The position numbers and the translations under genes were made by a program. DNA of 64,000 nucleotides from Solen grandis (taxonomy: Eukaryota; Mollusca; Bivalvia; Adapedonta; Solenidae), in the NCBI GenBank assembly GCA_021229015.1, contig CM037794.1, positions 39,218,815 to 39,282,814 of the forward strand, written 5' to 3'. Each line of letters begins with the position of its first letter. Within the stretch, counting starts at the first letter, position 1. Under the pieces are notes generated by a model. The model had not been told where the DNA came from. It did not search any database and was given only the letters and a program-made list of their open reading frames with translations. Of this stretch, positions 49,923 to 60,990 are shown piece after piece.

Positions 49923-50693
49923 ATGCCCCGCCCGCAAATTATTCGAATGTACAAAGCAATTCGTTTTTGCTAGGATGTGTTGTATATGTTACGGTGAATA
50001 AGTTTGCAAAATATTGTAAAGATCTGATCAACAGTTTTTGAAACGCAAAGTTTCTTAAAAAAAAGGTAAACCTCGGCTGTGACCAAACAATGGAGTGCCA
50101 CAGACACACAGACAGACGTAACTCAAAAATTATTTGATGGAAATGCCTAATTTTTTCTGGGATGTGTTGTCCATGTTATGATGATAAAGTGTTCAAATTA
50201 TCATAAAGATCTGATTAACGGTTGCTGAGAAATCAACTTAAACGCAAAAGTAAACCTTGGCTGTAACCAAACAACGGAGTGCCACAGACAGACAGACGAA
50301 ACTCGAAAATTATCAGACAGAACTGCCGAATTTTTTCTGGGATGTGTTGTCCATGTTGAATAAGTGTGCCAAGTATCGTAAAGATCTGATTAACTGTTCC
50401 TGAGAAAACAACTTAAACGCAAAGGTAAACCTGGGGTGTGGTGGACGGACGGACGGACAGACTCACTGAAGTGACGTTGTGGGATTTTTCCTTTGATCTT
50501 TGGTCCTTTTGCACCCCGTAATTTGCACCCCACAAGCAACAATTCAGCCCACAAGTGCCAATTGTACTCCCGAAACCCCATAAAACTAACCCTAACCCAA
50601 TTTCCTCACCCCGGAGCATCACTTGAGTGAGAGCGGACGGACGGACGGACACACCGAAAAACTATATGCCCCGCAACAAAGTTGGCGGGGCAT
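49923..50693. repeat. Tandem-repeat element bounded by inverted atgccccgcc
   Basis: The left boundary atgccccgcc (49923-49932) is mirrored by ggcggggcat (50684-50693). Inside are three copies of a 190 bp unit (ctgggatgtgttgtccatgt, taaagatctgattaac, aaaccttggctgtaacca, ggagtgccacagacagacag) and a run of ggacggacggac. At about 50470-50635 an unrelated block (tttgcaccccacaagcaac) interrupts the end of the array. No ORF is supported. Confidence 0.7.
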
Positions 50694-50699
50694 AATAGG

Positions 50700-51600
50700 A
50701 CGTTCAGATGCCAAATTGACAATTTGGCACCGTTTGTTTAAAAAAATCGGAAAATACAACCGGGGCTACACAGTTCTACTACCGCGATGAAGTATCGGCA
50801 TTGTTATGGACAGATTATTGCCTTGACCTGAATATTGCATGCTAGGAACGGCATAACATGTGAAGGGAGAACAGAAATATTATATAAGACACGTAATCGT
50901 TTGGTATTTGCTGCCACTCTGAACTAGAAAAGCTTTGTCGTTCGTACACATTACAAGTACCTGAACGCAGAGATACTTATTTATTTAGTTTCGCAGTTAG
51001 ATTGTATATCTTTCGTTGAATTTATTTATTTAAACATTATCTAAACTTCTAAACTATGTGTTTGTATCACGTGCATGCAGAAGAAACTTAACTTGCAAAC
51101 TCTTCAATACAGACGAGACATCTCCAGACAGATTATATTTCATAAAATAGTACATTGTTGCTGTTGCCTGCATATCTTGAGAGCTCGCCACTTGCATCCT
51201 CTATCATTCAGACACATTCGTATTACTGCTAATTCTTTTCTCCCATTCACAGTGGTCCTTTGGATCAGCTCTTCTTGAACTATGAAAGGGGATATACCTT
51301 TAAGACATGAATTTCTTTATTTCAAATGTGCAAATTGTGACCAGCATATGTCAAAAAGCTGCATTTATTTTATTATAGTATTTAATCAAGTTACAAATCA
51401 ACAAATTATGCCTACAATTATAAAAAATACATATCTACAAAAAAACTCACACACAAAAAAACACACACAATTATAAATCTATACGTTTTAATCTAAAAAT
51501 CAACAAGTCACAAATCTATAATTACAATTCTACAAATAACAAATCTACTTGTTACAAATTTACAATATGCACAACAAGGGTGCGATGCCTACAAAAACTT
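50700..51600. other. Intergenic, nothing recognised
   Basis: Short ORFs near 51075-51280 lack recognisable domains; 51340-51560 is rich in 'acaaatctac' phrases. No gene is supported. Confidence 0.45.
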
Positions 51601-51695
51601 CCCAATATGAAAATACTACCCTACCGGGATTCTTACCGTCAGCGGTGAGGGACTGAGCCGACTTTACCGATTCGGCCATGGAAGTCCCTCACCAA
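51601..51695 (-). repeat. tRNA-derived SINE head, family 2
   Basis: On the minus strand: a tRNA-Leu/Ser-like A box (catggccgaatcggtaaagt) and a degraded B-box region (cggtaagaatcccggtaggg), matching the head of the copy at 56065-56280. Confidence 0.65.
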
Positions 51696-51794
51696 CAGAT
51701 CCAAAGAATTAAGTTATATTGATAATAATGATATGTTTGCTGAACATAAAAAAATGAGGACTCAATCTTTGATATAGATAATGATGTAATAGTC

Positions 51795-51858
51795 TCTCTC
51801 GCTCTCGCTCTCCCCCTCCTCCTCCTCTCCCGTGTGTGTGTGTGTGTGTGTGTGTGTT
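51795..51858. repeat. (CT)n/(CTC)n/(GT)n compound microsatellite
   Basis: Runs of tctctc, ctcctcctc and gtgtgt side by side. Confidence 0.9.
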
Positions 51859-51989
51859 TTCGCATGCAGTATGTTCTCGTCATTTTGTCTTTGATGTAAG
51901 ATCATTTATTTAGCCTATTTAAGCTTTTCCTTAAACAAGGATATTTGAAAACAGTTAAAATGTTATTTACGTCGAAATATACACAAACT

Positions 51990-52450
51990 CACACGGGCTG
52001 TATACCTAAGCCAAAGTATAACTTTAATTTCTTACAAAGTGTTGAATTGGGGATCTTATTTTTTTAAAGATATATTAGTAAATGCATAACCCCATAGGTA
52101 AAATTTAGGGGGTGGGGCATGACCCTGTCGTAATTCGAGGGACACCAAAGCAGTGCAATACAACGGTCTTATCAAGAAAAAAAAATGTTTGATTTGGGGG
52201 TGGGGATCTGAACAGTTTTTGCGATATACGTTCGTAAATTAAATAAAGACTGTTGGACCTGTCCTTGGAGCGGGAATATCAAAGTACATGAACTATATTA
52301 TGTGCTATTTAGTCCTTCGCATTATGAGGAACAACATTATGATTCAGAGTTGGAAATATTGAATTATTTAGCTCATATACATTTTATGCTAAATGTAAGT
52401 CCACCTTTTAGGGGCGGGGCCTGACCCCTAGGGACCTCCTTTTACCAAAT
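51990..52450. repeat. Degenerate tandem repeat, same family as 31.8 kb
   Basis: Shares ggtggggcatgaccctg, gacaccaaagcagtgcaata, gggtggggatctgaacagtt and tttgcgatatacg with the array at 31791-32240, in the same orientation. Confidence 0.65.
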
Positions 52451-52856
52451 TAAGGAAGGGAGGTCCCTCACGTGCGGAAAATTTTGTAAAGATAAATCAT
52501 TCGATCTCTGAGAAATGATCCGTACAAAGTTGTCTGTGTTACAAGAAGAAGAAAATACGAAGAAAAATAATAATGTAAAAACAAACATCATCCACTGCTG
52601 ACTCCGTTTTGTTTTAAGACCAACGACACATGTACAAGAGATGTCAAAATGATATGAAATGGCTGCCAGTATTCTAATTAGGATTTTAAACTTTAATTTT
52701 CTTATTTTTAATGTTAATTTGCAAATATTTCCTTCCATGGTAATAACCTGTTAAATTTTCGTGTAGTGTAGTGTTTCTATGTAGCACGCGCACACAAACG
52801 GGCTTATCACTCTTGGTTCGATTTTAGGAATTCATATTGCTATCGCCAAGATTTTG

Positions 52857-52885
52857 ATCATCATCATCATCATCATCATCATCAT
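52857..52885. repeat. (ATC)n microsatellite
   Basis: About nine tandem atc units. Confidence 0.9.
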
Positions 52886-52902
52886 CTTTATTATTTTTAT
52901 TA

Positions 52903-52972
52903 TTACGCGGTAATCAAGTGGTAGGACACTAGGACCCCAAGGGTCTAGGGTTCGAATTGTCCACAGGTCAAT
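52903..52972 (+). repeat. tRNA-like sequence (SINE head or tRNA pseudogene)
   Basis: A-box-like taatcaagtggtaggacac and B-box-like gggttcgaattgtcc at tRNA spacing. The stems pair poorly, so a functional tRNA is unlikely. Confidence 0.5.
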
Positions 52973-53074
52973 TCTTTATCACAGTATTAAAATAATGGTG
53001 TATAATATGATGATTTGCCCTTCTTTAAATCGAAATATTTAAGGTGTGTATGGGAGGGGGGGGTCTTGTAGTTA

Positions 53075-53235
53075 AATGTTAAATGTCGCAGCTCATATTA
53101 AGTCTCGCACTGTTGCCGTTAAATGTCGCTAAATTCCGCAAAACAAGCTCACGTTATATGTCGCACCTCTAACGTTAAATGTCGCAAAAAAATCGAGGCC
53201 ACGTTCAATGTCGCACCATCAACGCTAAATGGCGC
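53075..53235. repeat. Short minisatellite of 'acgttaaatgtcgca' units
   Basis: Five diverged units spaced about 25-50 bp carry ttaaatgtcgca or a near variant. The atgtcgca core is also the core of the foldback unit at 36.4-37.7 kb. Confidence 0.6.
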
Positions 53236-53274
53236 ACTTCTTTATATACACTCTTATGTAAAATGTATGTTATA

Positions 53275-53410
53275 AATTTGGACCCTCTTTTGTTGGTCGA
53301 CTTGTTGACCCTCTCGCAGAGGGTTCGAATCCCGGACGGAGCATTTGGATTCCACAGTCTCTGATTCAACCCAGGTACCTCTTTGCACCTAGGGTCTCTC
53401 GAATATCTTG
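53275..53410 (+). repeat. tRNA-derived SINE, family 2, plus-strand copy
   Basis: B box gagggttcgaatcccggacg, preceded by 'tggtcgacttgttgaccctctcgcaga' and followed by 'gcatttggattccacagtctc', the same order as the minus-strand family 2 copies. Confidence 0.6.
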
Positions 53411-53919
53411 CAGTCTCAATTATAGGGCAATGTGCTGAAAGTCTTAGTTTAGTAATATTTCTTCTTAAAAATAATGTATTTGAAATTATTAGGTATAAAT
53501 CCATTTGAAAATTAGGTTTTAAAATATTTAAATAAAGTCAGGTATACATTATTATTACATATAGCAGCATGCCAGTATTGTAAAAAGATACATCAAGCAA
53601 TTGTTTAACCATTTTAGCCAATTTTTCATTTCCTTTTTGTTATTCTATCAAAAGTATAAAATTATTTTTTTAAGAATTATATTTTCTGATGACATTATTT
53701 TAAACCAGTCTTTAATTATATGATTAAAAATTGAGTATCGGTTCCTTTTTTTTTTATTTTTTTGTAATACTTACATATTACATATGTACGACCTTCATTT
53801 TTAGTTACCAGTTTTTCACGTTTGTTCATGTAGAAACAGAGTTATGTATATTTTGTAAATATACTTTTAGTCAGAATATAAATTTCAAGTTAAGTACTAC
53901 ACTTGTTGTTTACTGTCTT

Positions 53920-54105
53920 TTATGTGTGTGTGTGTGTGTGTGTGGTGTCCCCTTACTAGAACCACCGTCCAACCGCAAGCTAACCGGAGAGTTTCTCAAA
54001 ATGTGGAAACCGAACGCTCCTTCCGGGATTCGAACCCAGAAAAGTGATATGCTGAGCTGCATTTAGTAAACGACTTTTACCACTCGACCAAATTTGCCTC
54101 TTCAT
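53920..54105 (-). repeat. tRNA-derived SINE, family 2, next to a (GT)n tract
   Basis: Minus-strand head: A box region 'ttggtcgagtggtaaaagtcg', B box 'tgggttcgaatcccggaag', then the body 'tttccacattttgagaaactc', 'cttgcggttggacggtggttc'. The (GT)n at about 53924-53944 sits at its 3' end. Confidence 0.7.
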
Positions 54106-54229
54106 GGAGTAATAACGAGTAAACGTAAGTCGGTATATAGATATATGTGTTAAGTCATTTGGTATTTTTGTTTAACGCCGATTTTCGCAGATTTCCGTTT
54201 TTTCCTACATTATTGACTCTTGCCAAGAT

Positions 54230-54412
54230 GAGTAAGATAATGCATGATACGACACCTAGTCATATAAACATGACACCGGACAATAATATTTTAGTGTTGA
54301 GCGCTACATAAATACCATTTTTAACGATTTTGTATGTTGCGGCCAGTGATCGAACCTCCGACATCGCGATTACAGGGCGGATGTTCTAAAGATGAGGTAC
54401 CCGTAACAGGTA
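54230..54412 (-). repeat. SINE family 1-like fragment
   Basis: Minus-strand B-box-like ggttcgatcactggccgc near 54350 with a diverged body upstream in plus coordinates (gtcatataaacatgacacc). Confidence 0.5.
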
Positions 54413-54525
54413 CAGGTGAGCTAAAAATAGGTCTTATAATAAAAATAAGAAGCCAAATAACAGGGGAAACAGTAGGAAACAGCATGGTGAGATACAATTC
54501 TTGTTACACACGAAAAATAAATAAA

Positions 54526-55517
54526 ACAAGAGGCCCATGATGGCCCTAAATCGCTCACCTGAGATAAATAGGTTGACCCAAGGAACATCTGTACCAATTT
54601 ATTTTAAAATCTGGCCAGTAGTTTTGAAGAAGATGATTTTTAAAGTTTTCATTTTTTTTCTTTTTGTTGCCATGGCAACAAGAGTTCTACATGGATCAAG
54701 TTTATTTTAGCAACTTTTGTGAAGGTTGACCCAAGGATCATTCCTGCCAAATTTAATCAAATTATGTCCAGTGGTTTCAGAGGAGATGTTGTTTAAAGGT
54801 TTCTCTATATACATATAAGGCAAATAAGCCCCGCCCCTGGCGGCCATGTTTTTTTACGGATCGGAATAATTTTAGCAACTTTGGTAGAGGTTGACCCAAG
54901 GAACATCTGTACCAATTTATTTTAAAATCTGGCCAGTAGTTTTGAAGAAGATGATTTTTAAAGTTTTCATTTTTTTTGTTGCCATGGCAACCAGAGTTCT
55001 ACATGGATCAAGTTTATTTTAGCAACTTTTGTGAAGGTTGACCCAAGGATCATCCCTGCCAAGTTTAATCAAATTCTGTCCAGTGGTTTCAGAGGAGATG
55101 TTGTTTAAATGTTTCTCTATATACATATAAGGCAAATAAGCCCCGCCCCTGGCGGCCATGTTTTTTTACGGATCGGAATAATTTTAGCAACTTTGGTAGA
55201 GGTTGACCCAAGGAACATCTGTACCAAATCATTTTGAAATCTGGTCAGTAGTTTTGAAGGAGATGATTTTTAAAGTTTTCAAATTATTTTTCTTTTTGTA
55301 GCCATGGCAACCAGAGTTCTTCATGGATCAACTTTATTTTAGCAACTTTTGTAGAGCCTCACCCAAGGAACATTCCTGCCAAGTTTCATTAAATTCTGTC
55401 CAGCGGTTTCAGAGGAGATGTCGTTTAAAGCAAATTGTTGACGACTGACGACGACGGACGCCGGACGAAGGGCGATCACAAAAGCTCACCTTGAGCACTT
55501 TGTGCTCAGGTGAGCTA
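54526..55517 (+). repeat. Interspersed repeat with three 315 bp units and a terminal hairpin
   Basis: Begins acaagaggcccatgatggcc, then tcgctcacctgagataaata. The unit starting ggttgacccaaggaacatct recurs at 54571, 54889 and 55201 (318 and 312 bp steps), and each unit is itself two related halves (gcaactttggtagaggtt, gcaacttttgtgaaggtt). It ends with a hairpin: agctcaccttgagcac pairs with gtgctcaggtgagct (55484-55517). The 17 bp end caggtgagctaaaaata is also found at 54413-54429, just before the element, so a truncated end of an earlier copy lies there. No ORF is supported. Related minus-strand copies are at 46900-46995 and 47760-48295. Confidence 0.8.
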
Positions 55518-55522
55518 AAAAT

Positions 55523-56064
55523 AAAAAATAAACTTTTAGGAGACTAGGAAACGTTACTGTTATTACTAAATACATGTCAGTTTGATATAAATTGCCTTGT
55601 ATTAAAAGCACATGCGAAGTTAATACGTGCTTGCTGAAGTTCTTTTTTTTTCTTTTTTCTCTGGTACACAAGTTTCATCTATCACATATAACTGGATTAT
55701 GTCTACTAAGAATTGGCACAAAATGATGTGGAGTGAGATTGTATTCAGGCCGCCCATAACAAGTATATGCAACATCAGTGCTGGACATTTTTCAATGGAA
55801 GGATCAGTTGTTTAGTTCTTCACGGACAACTGGATTTTCTAGTACTGTATAGGCTGAGTATATAGGTATCTAATCAACACACATGATAATTTAAAAAAAA
55901 AAAGCTGTCAGATACCAATATAAGGTTTTGGTCGTGCCACGTGACCATTACTTCTAGTTCATAGATAAATTAATTCACCCAGATCCTAAGGACATATTAA
56001 TTCATCTGAAGCTGACACAACAAATGCTGATACCATAATAAGTTTCAGACTTGACTTGACTGAC
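55523..56064. other. Intergenic, nothing recognised
   Basis: No supported ORF or element. Confidence 0.5.
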
Positions 56065-56283
56065 TTGACTATTTGAGTTTACCGTCGCTTCGACAGTATT
56101 TCAGTCATATAGCGACATCCAGCTAATTAAAGGTGGAGGTAGAACCACCGACCTACCGCAAGCCAGCTGGAAGGCTTCCCCACATGAAAATCCGAATGAC
56201 CCTGCCGGGATTCGAACCCACGCGGTGAGAGGCTGAGTGAGTGTTAAAGTCAGCGACTTTACCCTCTCGGCCACGGAAATAAG
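56065..56283 (-). repeat. tRNA-derived SINE, family 2, best copy
   Basis: The minus-strand head is a good tRNA-Leu/Ser-like promoter: A box gtggccgagagggtaaagt and B box gtgggttcgaatcccggcag. The body continues with cattcggattttcatgtg, gccttccagctggcttgcgg and ctgtcgaagcgacggtaaac at the 3' end. It is too long and continuous with the body to be a free tRNA gene. Confidence 0.75.
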
Positions 56284-56729
56284 TTTCATTCTGTGTATCT
56301 CGAACGTTGTTGGGTTGAATAATAATATATGTTTTTTTTCTGCCATTAATATATATATAGGGCCTACCCTTGGAAATGTTATCAAAACAAATAAACAAAT
56401 AAAAAATTAAATATACATAAAAAAAACAAAGATAGCACTGATGATTTAAACAATTATTCCTCAGCACAGTGAAAGCTTGAATTCTCAAACTGATATGATT
56501 AAATTTGAGTAAAATAGGCCCTTTAAATATTTATATAGTTTTGTCAGACAATACAAATAACTCCCTTTTATTCTAATATGTCAATAATGCTAGTACCGAT
56601 AAATGGGAAATATGCAAGTAAGACAATATAGTATATTTAAATAAATATTGATTATAAATATTTCTGTTTATGAGAATGTTTCAAGAGTTTCAACGGGGAA
56701 GGGGGGGGGGGGGTTGCTAAAGACATGAT
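56284..56729. other. Intergenic, nothing recognised
   Basis: AT-rich with a poly-G tract near 56700-56714. Confidence 0.5.
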
Positions 56730-57227
56730 TGATATGTCAGTGTTAGGGAGTTCCGGGAGCATGTTACCCCTGAAAAAAAAATTGATTCTAGGATGGCGGA
56801 GATGTATTCAGAGGGGTATTTGGGGGGGAAATGTGGAAGCTTTTTTATAGCTTGATATATGATTTATATATTAAAACATAAGCCTTGGGCTAAGTAGTTC
56901 TATTGCTTGGAGACGAAATTTTTACATCAGCGTTTTTTTTTGTGTGTGTGTGTTTTGTTGTTTTTTTCTTCATTTTTATGCTTTCTGTCCCTAAAATCAA
57001 CTTCAATGCACCCTATTTTCTTCGGTTTTGACAAGATTCTTGACCCAGGCGGGCAGTTAACCTAGCCATCGTTCTTGGGAAAGACCAGTACTAGACTCAC
57101 ATCCTCCGTAAAGATTGCTCGCATACAAAAACCATAGATGGTAGCCGGGGCTCGAACTCACAGCCCTCTTAACCATATCCCTAGATCCGTGAAAATATTT
57201 TGTTGTGTATAATTTATATTGCCATTA
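56730..57227. repeat. Duplicated segment B, left part
   Basis: Matches the first half of segment A (33030-33462): gattctaggatggcggagat, ccaggcgggcagttaacc, catagatggtagccggggct. It ends at gccatta, where the DIRS-like element begins. A G/T-rich expansion near 56930-56965 is specific to this copy. Confidence 0.85.
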
Positions 57228-57512
57228 ATTATAAAGTTAAACGAGACTTACCTTAAGTTGATGTTCAACTTTAATTCTGCTGCTACCAGACCACGGGGTT
57301 TATGCCCTCCTCTCCCACCCAGTCTTAATTTATTCATGGACTGCATTTATCCCCCTCTAAAGCCTGACTTACTGACAACTCGATAGGATCAAGTGTTCAT
57401 CTCATAAACCCCGTGGTCTGGTAGCAGCAGAATTAAAGTTGAACATCAACTTAAGGTAAGTCTCGTTTAACTTTATAATTCTGCTGTACCAGACCACCTG
57501 GGGTTAATGAGA
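57228..57512. repeat. DIRS terminal and internal complementary repeats
   Basis: 57228-57304 and 57403-57479 are perfect inverted copies (77 bp). The 57478-57512 segment overlaps the second copy by 2 bp and is the inverse of the element's other end at 62351-62385 (35 bp, perfect). The layout represents an end-to-end junction of the element, the template by which DIRS-like elements are thought to complete a circular intermediate. Confidence 0.92.
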
Positions 57513-57959
57513 TTTTAGAGGTCATGACTGCATTTATCGAATGTTAGCTAGTCAAAAAACAGTTTCTGAGGCATTGAAATGCATAACAAGGAAAATGTTT
57601 CTTTTTACTAGCTATTTAATATTATACAGTATACTAACTAATCATTTTTCATACATTGAGTATATTTAGCACAATAAATGGGTATCAAAGTAATATTTTG
57701 TCAAAATATATAGAAAATATATTTATGAAACTTGCCAAAAACAAAGCATCTCTTTATGTTTCACAGGTTCTCACGTTCAGACTAACTACAGAGTAAGCAA
57801 AAAACTGCTTAAGTGCTAATTTCTAAACATACTCGGACAATGTATACAATAGTTAGGTAACTAATCTGACAAGTAAGCAACCTCATAGATTAAATCCCAG
57901 CAAGAGATTCTATACGCATTAGTGTCAGTAATGAATAAAATAAACATAAGGCCGTCAAT

Positions 57960-59053
57960 TTATTTTGAACTACTCGTTAATATACTCTCACTAAATGAAG
58001 AGTCATTTGTCACTGGCCTGTTACAAAACTTTCGGAATGTACTATCCCTTTTCCACCCAGCAGTTTTCATTATTGTGTCAATTGGCACCGCTGATAAAGC
58101 TGCACTGCAGGCCGCTGACCTGGTGCTGTGAGCACTAAACACTGACATGTTAATTCCTGATTCTGATAACACATGTCTTATCCAGCGTCCAAGTGTATCC
58201 TTTGATACTTGGCCATATGGCTTCTGTGTGCTGATAAATAATCTAGGCCCTGTCCTTAGCATCTCAGTGCATATAATATAAGCAGTATATGTACTTACAA
58301 CACACAATTGCCTGTCTGCACAAAATTCAGCAATGTATATCTCTTGCAAATGCTTGTTGGGCTTTGATTGTTTTAAAAGATCCCCAATTCGAATTTTTAG
58401 ATCAGTTTTTGTACATTGAATATTTCTTATGTCTAAAAGATGAAAAGTTTGTAATCTTTGTCCTGTAGTTAATGCTAATAGAGTTATAAGTTTTCTGGAT
58501 AATTGCAACAACGATAACTCATTGTTCATTGGTTGGGTTTTAATATATTTAAGCACCAAAGCAACATCCCATGTGCAATTATACTTTGGCAAAGCAGGTT
58601 TCCTGTTGAAAATGCCTTTCATAAATTTTTTAACTATAACGCTTTTACTTATATTTGTATTTCCAAACAAAGCCGCTTGACTAGAAATTGCCGATTTTGC
58701 CGTGTTTATGGTACTGTAACTAAGATTACTTATATGTAATTGACACAAAAATTCAAGAACATGGTTTACAGTTGAAATTGATCAATCTCTTTCTGATAAC
58801 AAAATGAATGCCACTTCTGGAGATATGTCCTGTATTGTTTTTGTGTTGTTGTCCTCCAGGCTGAGATGACAATTTCTGCAGCCTGTCCTGATATGCCCGA
58901 CAAATTGAGCTGTTCCCTGAGACTCGAAATACTCCAAGTCTCATTTTTGGTAGAGGGTGTTTCTTTGTTGCTTTGCTGTTCTTCAGTATTTTCAAAGTTT
59001 CTGGTAGTACAAAAGACTGATGACACACCATTTTTAGCAACACTGGGAACCAC
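57960..59053 (-). pseudogene. DIRS-type tyrosine recombinase, nucleophile replaced
   Basis: The N-terminal core-binding part lies at 59053-58766 (SAWRTTTQKQYRTYLQKWHS). A frameshift near 58780 leads to the rest of this domain and the catalytic domain, open from 58748 to 57960. In that 262-residue segment the catalytic Arg I is in TTGQRLQ (Arg98), the H-x-x-R box in SAHSTRSAA (His207, Arg210) and the Trp/His position in AGWKRDSTF (Trp232). Family members have Tyr in the following 'TFxxFY' motif; here it is FRKFCNRP, with Cys242 (TGT at 58025-58023), one transition from TAT. YRs insert the circular DNA copy; this one should be unable to form the phosphotyrosine link. Confidence 0.85.
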
Positions 59054-60990
59054 GGTTGAGTTGGAAAAAAGGCGCTACAATTACTGCCTCTGCCCTGTCA
59101 ATAGATTTTTTTTTTTTTTTTTTTTGTAGGACAGATCCTAGCATGCTGAATGGACAAAACACATATGAATAAAAATCACTCCAACACAGAGAGAAAGCAT
59201 TGATTGCAAATGCACTGTTGTCTGGAGTAAATGAGGCATATTTTGCAATTTTCATATTTTTTGAAGATGCAAATAAATCAATATCAAATACTCCAAATTT
59301 TTCCTCAATTTTTTGAAAAAGTGTTTCATCTAAAGACCACTCCATATCATCTGACAATTTTCTACTAATTTTATCTGCGACTGTATTTAATTGCCCTGGT
59401 ATGAAATAGCATGTCAACCAAATATTTCTCTTTAAGCACCATAACCAGATTTTCCTAACTAAATCGTTTAAATGTGACTTTCTACCACCCATTTTTGAAA
59501 TGTATTTAATAGCTGTCGTGTTGTCAAGGTGAAGCTGAATGTGTTCATTTCTTGCATCAGCACAAAAATTCTTTAACACTAGAAATGCTGCATTCAATTC
59601 TAAGAAATTAATGTGATGTGTCCTTTCTTCTTCATCCCACTGCCCACTACATTTATAGTCATTAGTAACATCAAACCCACCCCAGCCAAAACCAGAACTG
59701 TCAGACTCTATCCTACGACTAGGCTTATCTAAGGTAATGGGCTTGAAAGCAGATGATAGATTATCAATCCACCATTGAATACAATCTTGTGATTGTTTAG
59801 AAATCTGCATCTTTGCATCAAAGTTCCCCCTGTGAACTTTAAGGTTATAATCTCTTTCAATTTCTAAAGATTTATAGAATAATGGAGCATAACGCACTCC
59901 AGGTTCACTTGCAATACATTTCCCTATGAACTTGGCAAACAGTCTAATTGTGACAAACACACTCCTCATTAACTGCTCTGCAAGGTTAACTATGTCTTTG
60001 ATCTTATCAGGTGTTAATCTGACAGACATTGTTAATGAGCAAATATTAAATCCAACAAAGACTATCTGTTGAGATGGCTCAATTACAGATTTCTTGGGAT
60101 GTACCGTAAATCCCAAATTATCTGCCAAACGGACGGTGTCTAAACCGTTATCTCTACACTGAGATTTTGTAGTACCCTGAAGCAAACTGTCATCAATATA
60201 ACAAACATTTGTATGTCCCTTCTGGCGTAAAATTGAGAACATCGGCTTAAGGAGTTTTGTAAAGATGCGGGGTGCCGAAGAAAGTCCATTAGGTAAGCAA
60301 GTAAACTCATAAATCTGATCCTGCCACTGAAAACCGCAAATATTTCCGATAATCTTTGGCAATTGGGACACTGTAATAAGCTTGAGATAAGTCCATACTA
60401 GCAAAGTAACACCCAGGTGTAACTAAATTCAATGCACTTTTTAGTGTTTCCATTTTAAAATGTCTTTTCTCTACATAGTTATTAAGATCTTTTAAGTTTA
60501 AAATCAATCTGTGACTACCATCAGTTTTTGGTCTCAGGAATATACCTGATAAAAATTGACATTTAATAGGTTGAGCTAGCTCTATCACACCTAATTTTAG
60601 AAGTTTGTCAAATTCATCGGAAACATGCTGCTTTTCTTTTGAATTCAAATCAACTGTCTTTCTATAATTGTTCTTATTGGGTACTGTATCTGACTGAAAT
60701 TCAATGGTGTAACCATTTTCAACTATGTCAAGTAAATATTTGTCTGATGTGATAGACATCCACATGTCCAAGTGATTTGATATGTTCCCTGCCCTGAACT
60801 GATCTGGAGAGTTAATTAGGTTCAGATTAATTAGATCTTTACTCACTGGACTTATATCACTGTCTACTTCAGTGGCTTGTAAGGAATCCTTGGAGCTGTA
60901 TTTTTCTTTGAGGCCTGCTGCCGTGCCCATGTTGGGCTCTTGTGGGGCCGCCTGTCTAAAAAAGAGTTTGATGGCTGTCGTCCAGACCAC
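59034..60990 (-). pseudogene. DIRS-type reverse transcriptase-RNase H, frameshifted
   Basis: RT begins near 60990, overlapping the gag-like ORF by about 127 nt. FLRPKTDGSHRLILNLKDLN and FASMDLSQAYYSVPI (motif A, catalytic Asp) precede a one-base frameshift in the A4 run at about 60330-60333. The other frame continues QWQDQIYEF, LPNGLSSAPRIFTK and CYIDDSLL (YIDD box, residues 69-72 of the 60404-59034 segment). RNase H residues follow: IESDSSGFGWGG, FLELNAAF, LHLDNTTAIKYISK and TVADKISRK. Near the end an A-run of about 19 (59107-59125) and a six-base run near 59066 each change the frame before a PWFPVLLKMV-like block that leads into the recombinase. All catalytic residues are kept; the breaks sit in homopolymers. 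Confidence 0.9.

Noticed and set aside
50570..50600. Telomere-like ctaaccctaaccc
   Set aside because: Only two units, inside a repeat. Not evidence of an interstitial telomere.
56205..56283. Functional tRNA-Leu/Ser gene on the minus strand
   Set aside because: The boxes are good, but the sequence runs directly into a body shared with other SINE copies, and the stems do not give a clean cloverleaf.
57960..59053. Crypton or phage-type integrase
   Set aside because: Adjacent RT-RNase H and gag-like ORFs in the same orientation and the internal complementary region identify a DIRS-type retrotransposon.
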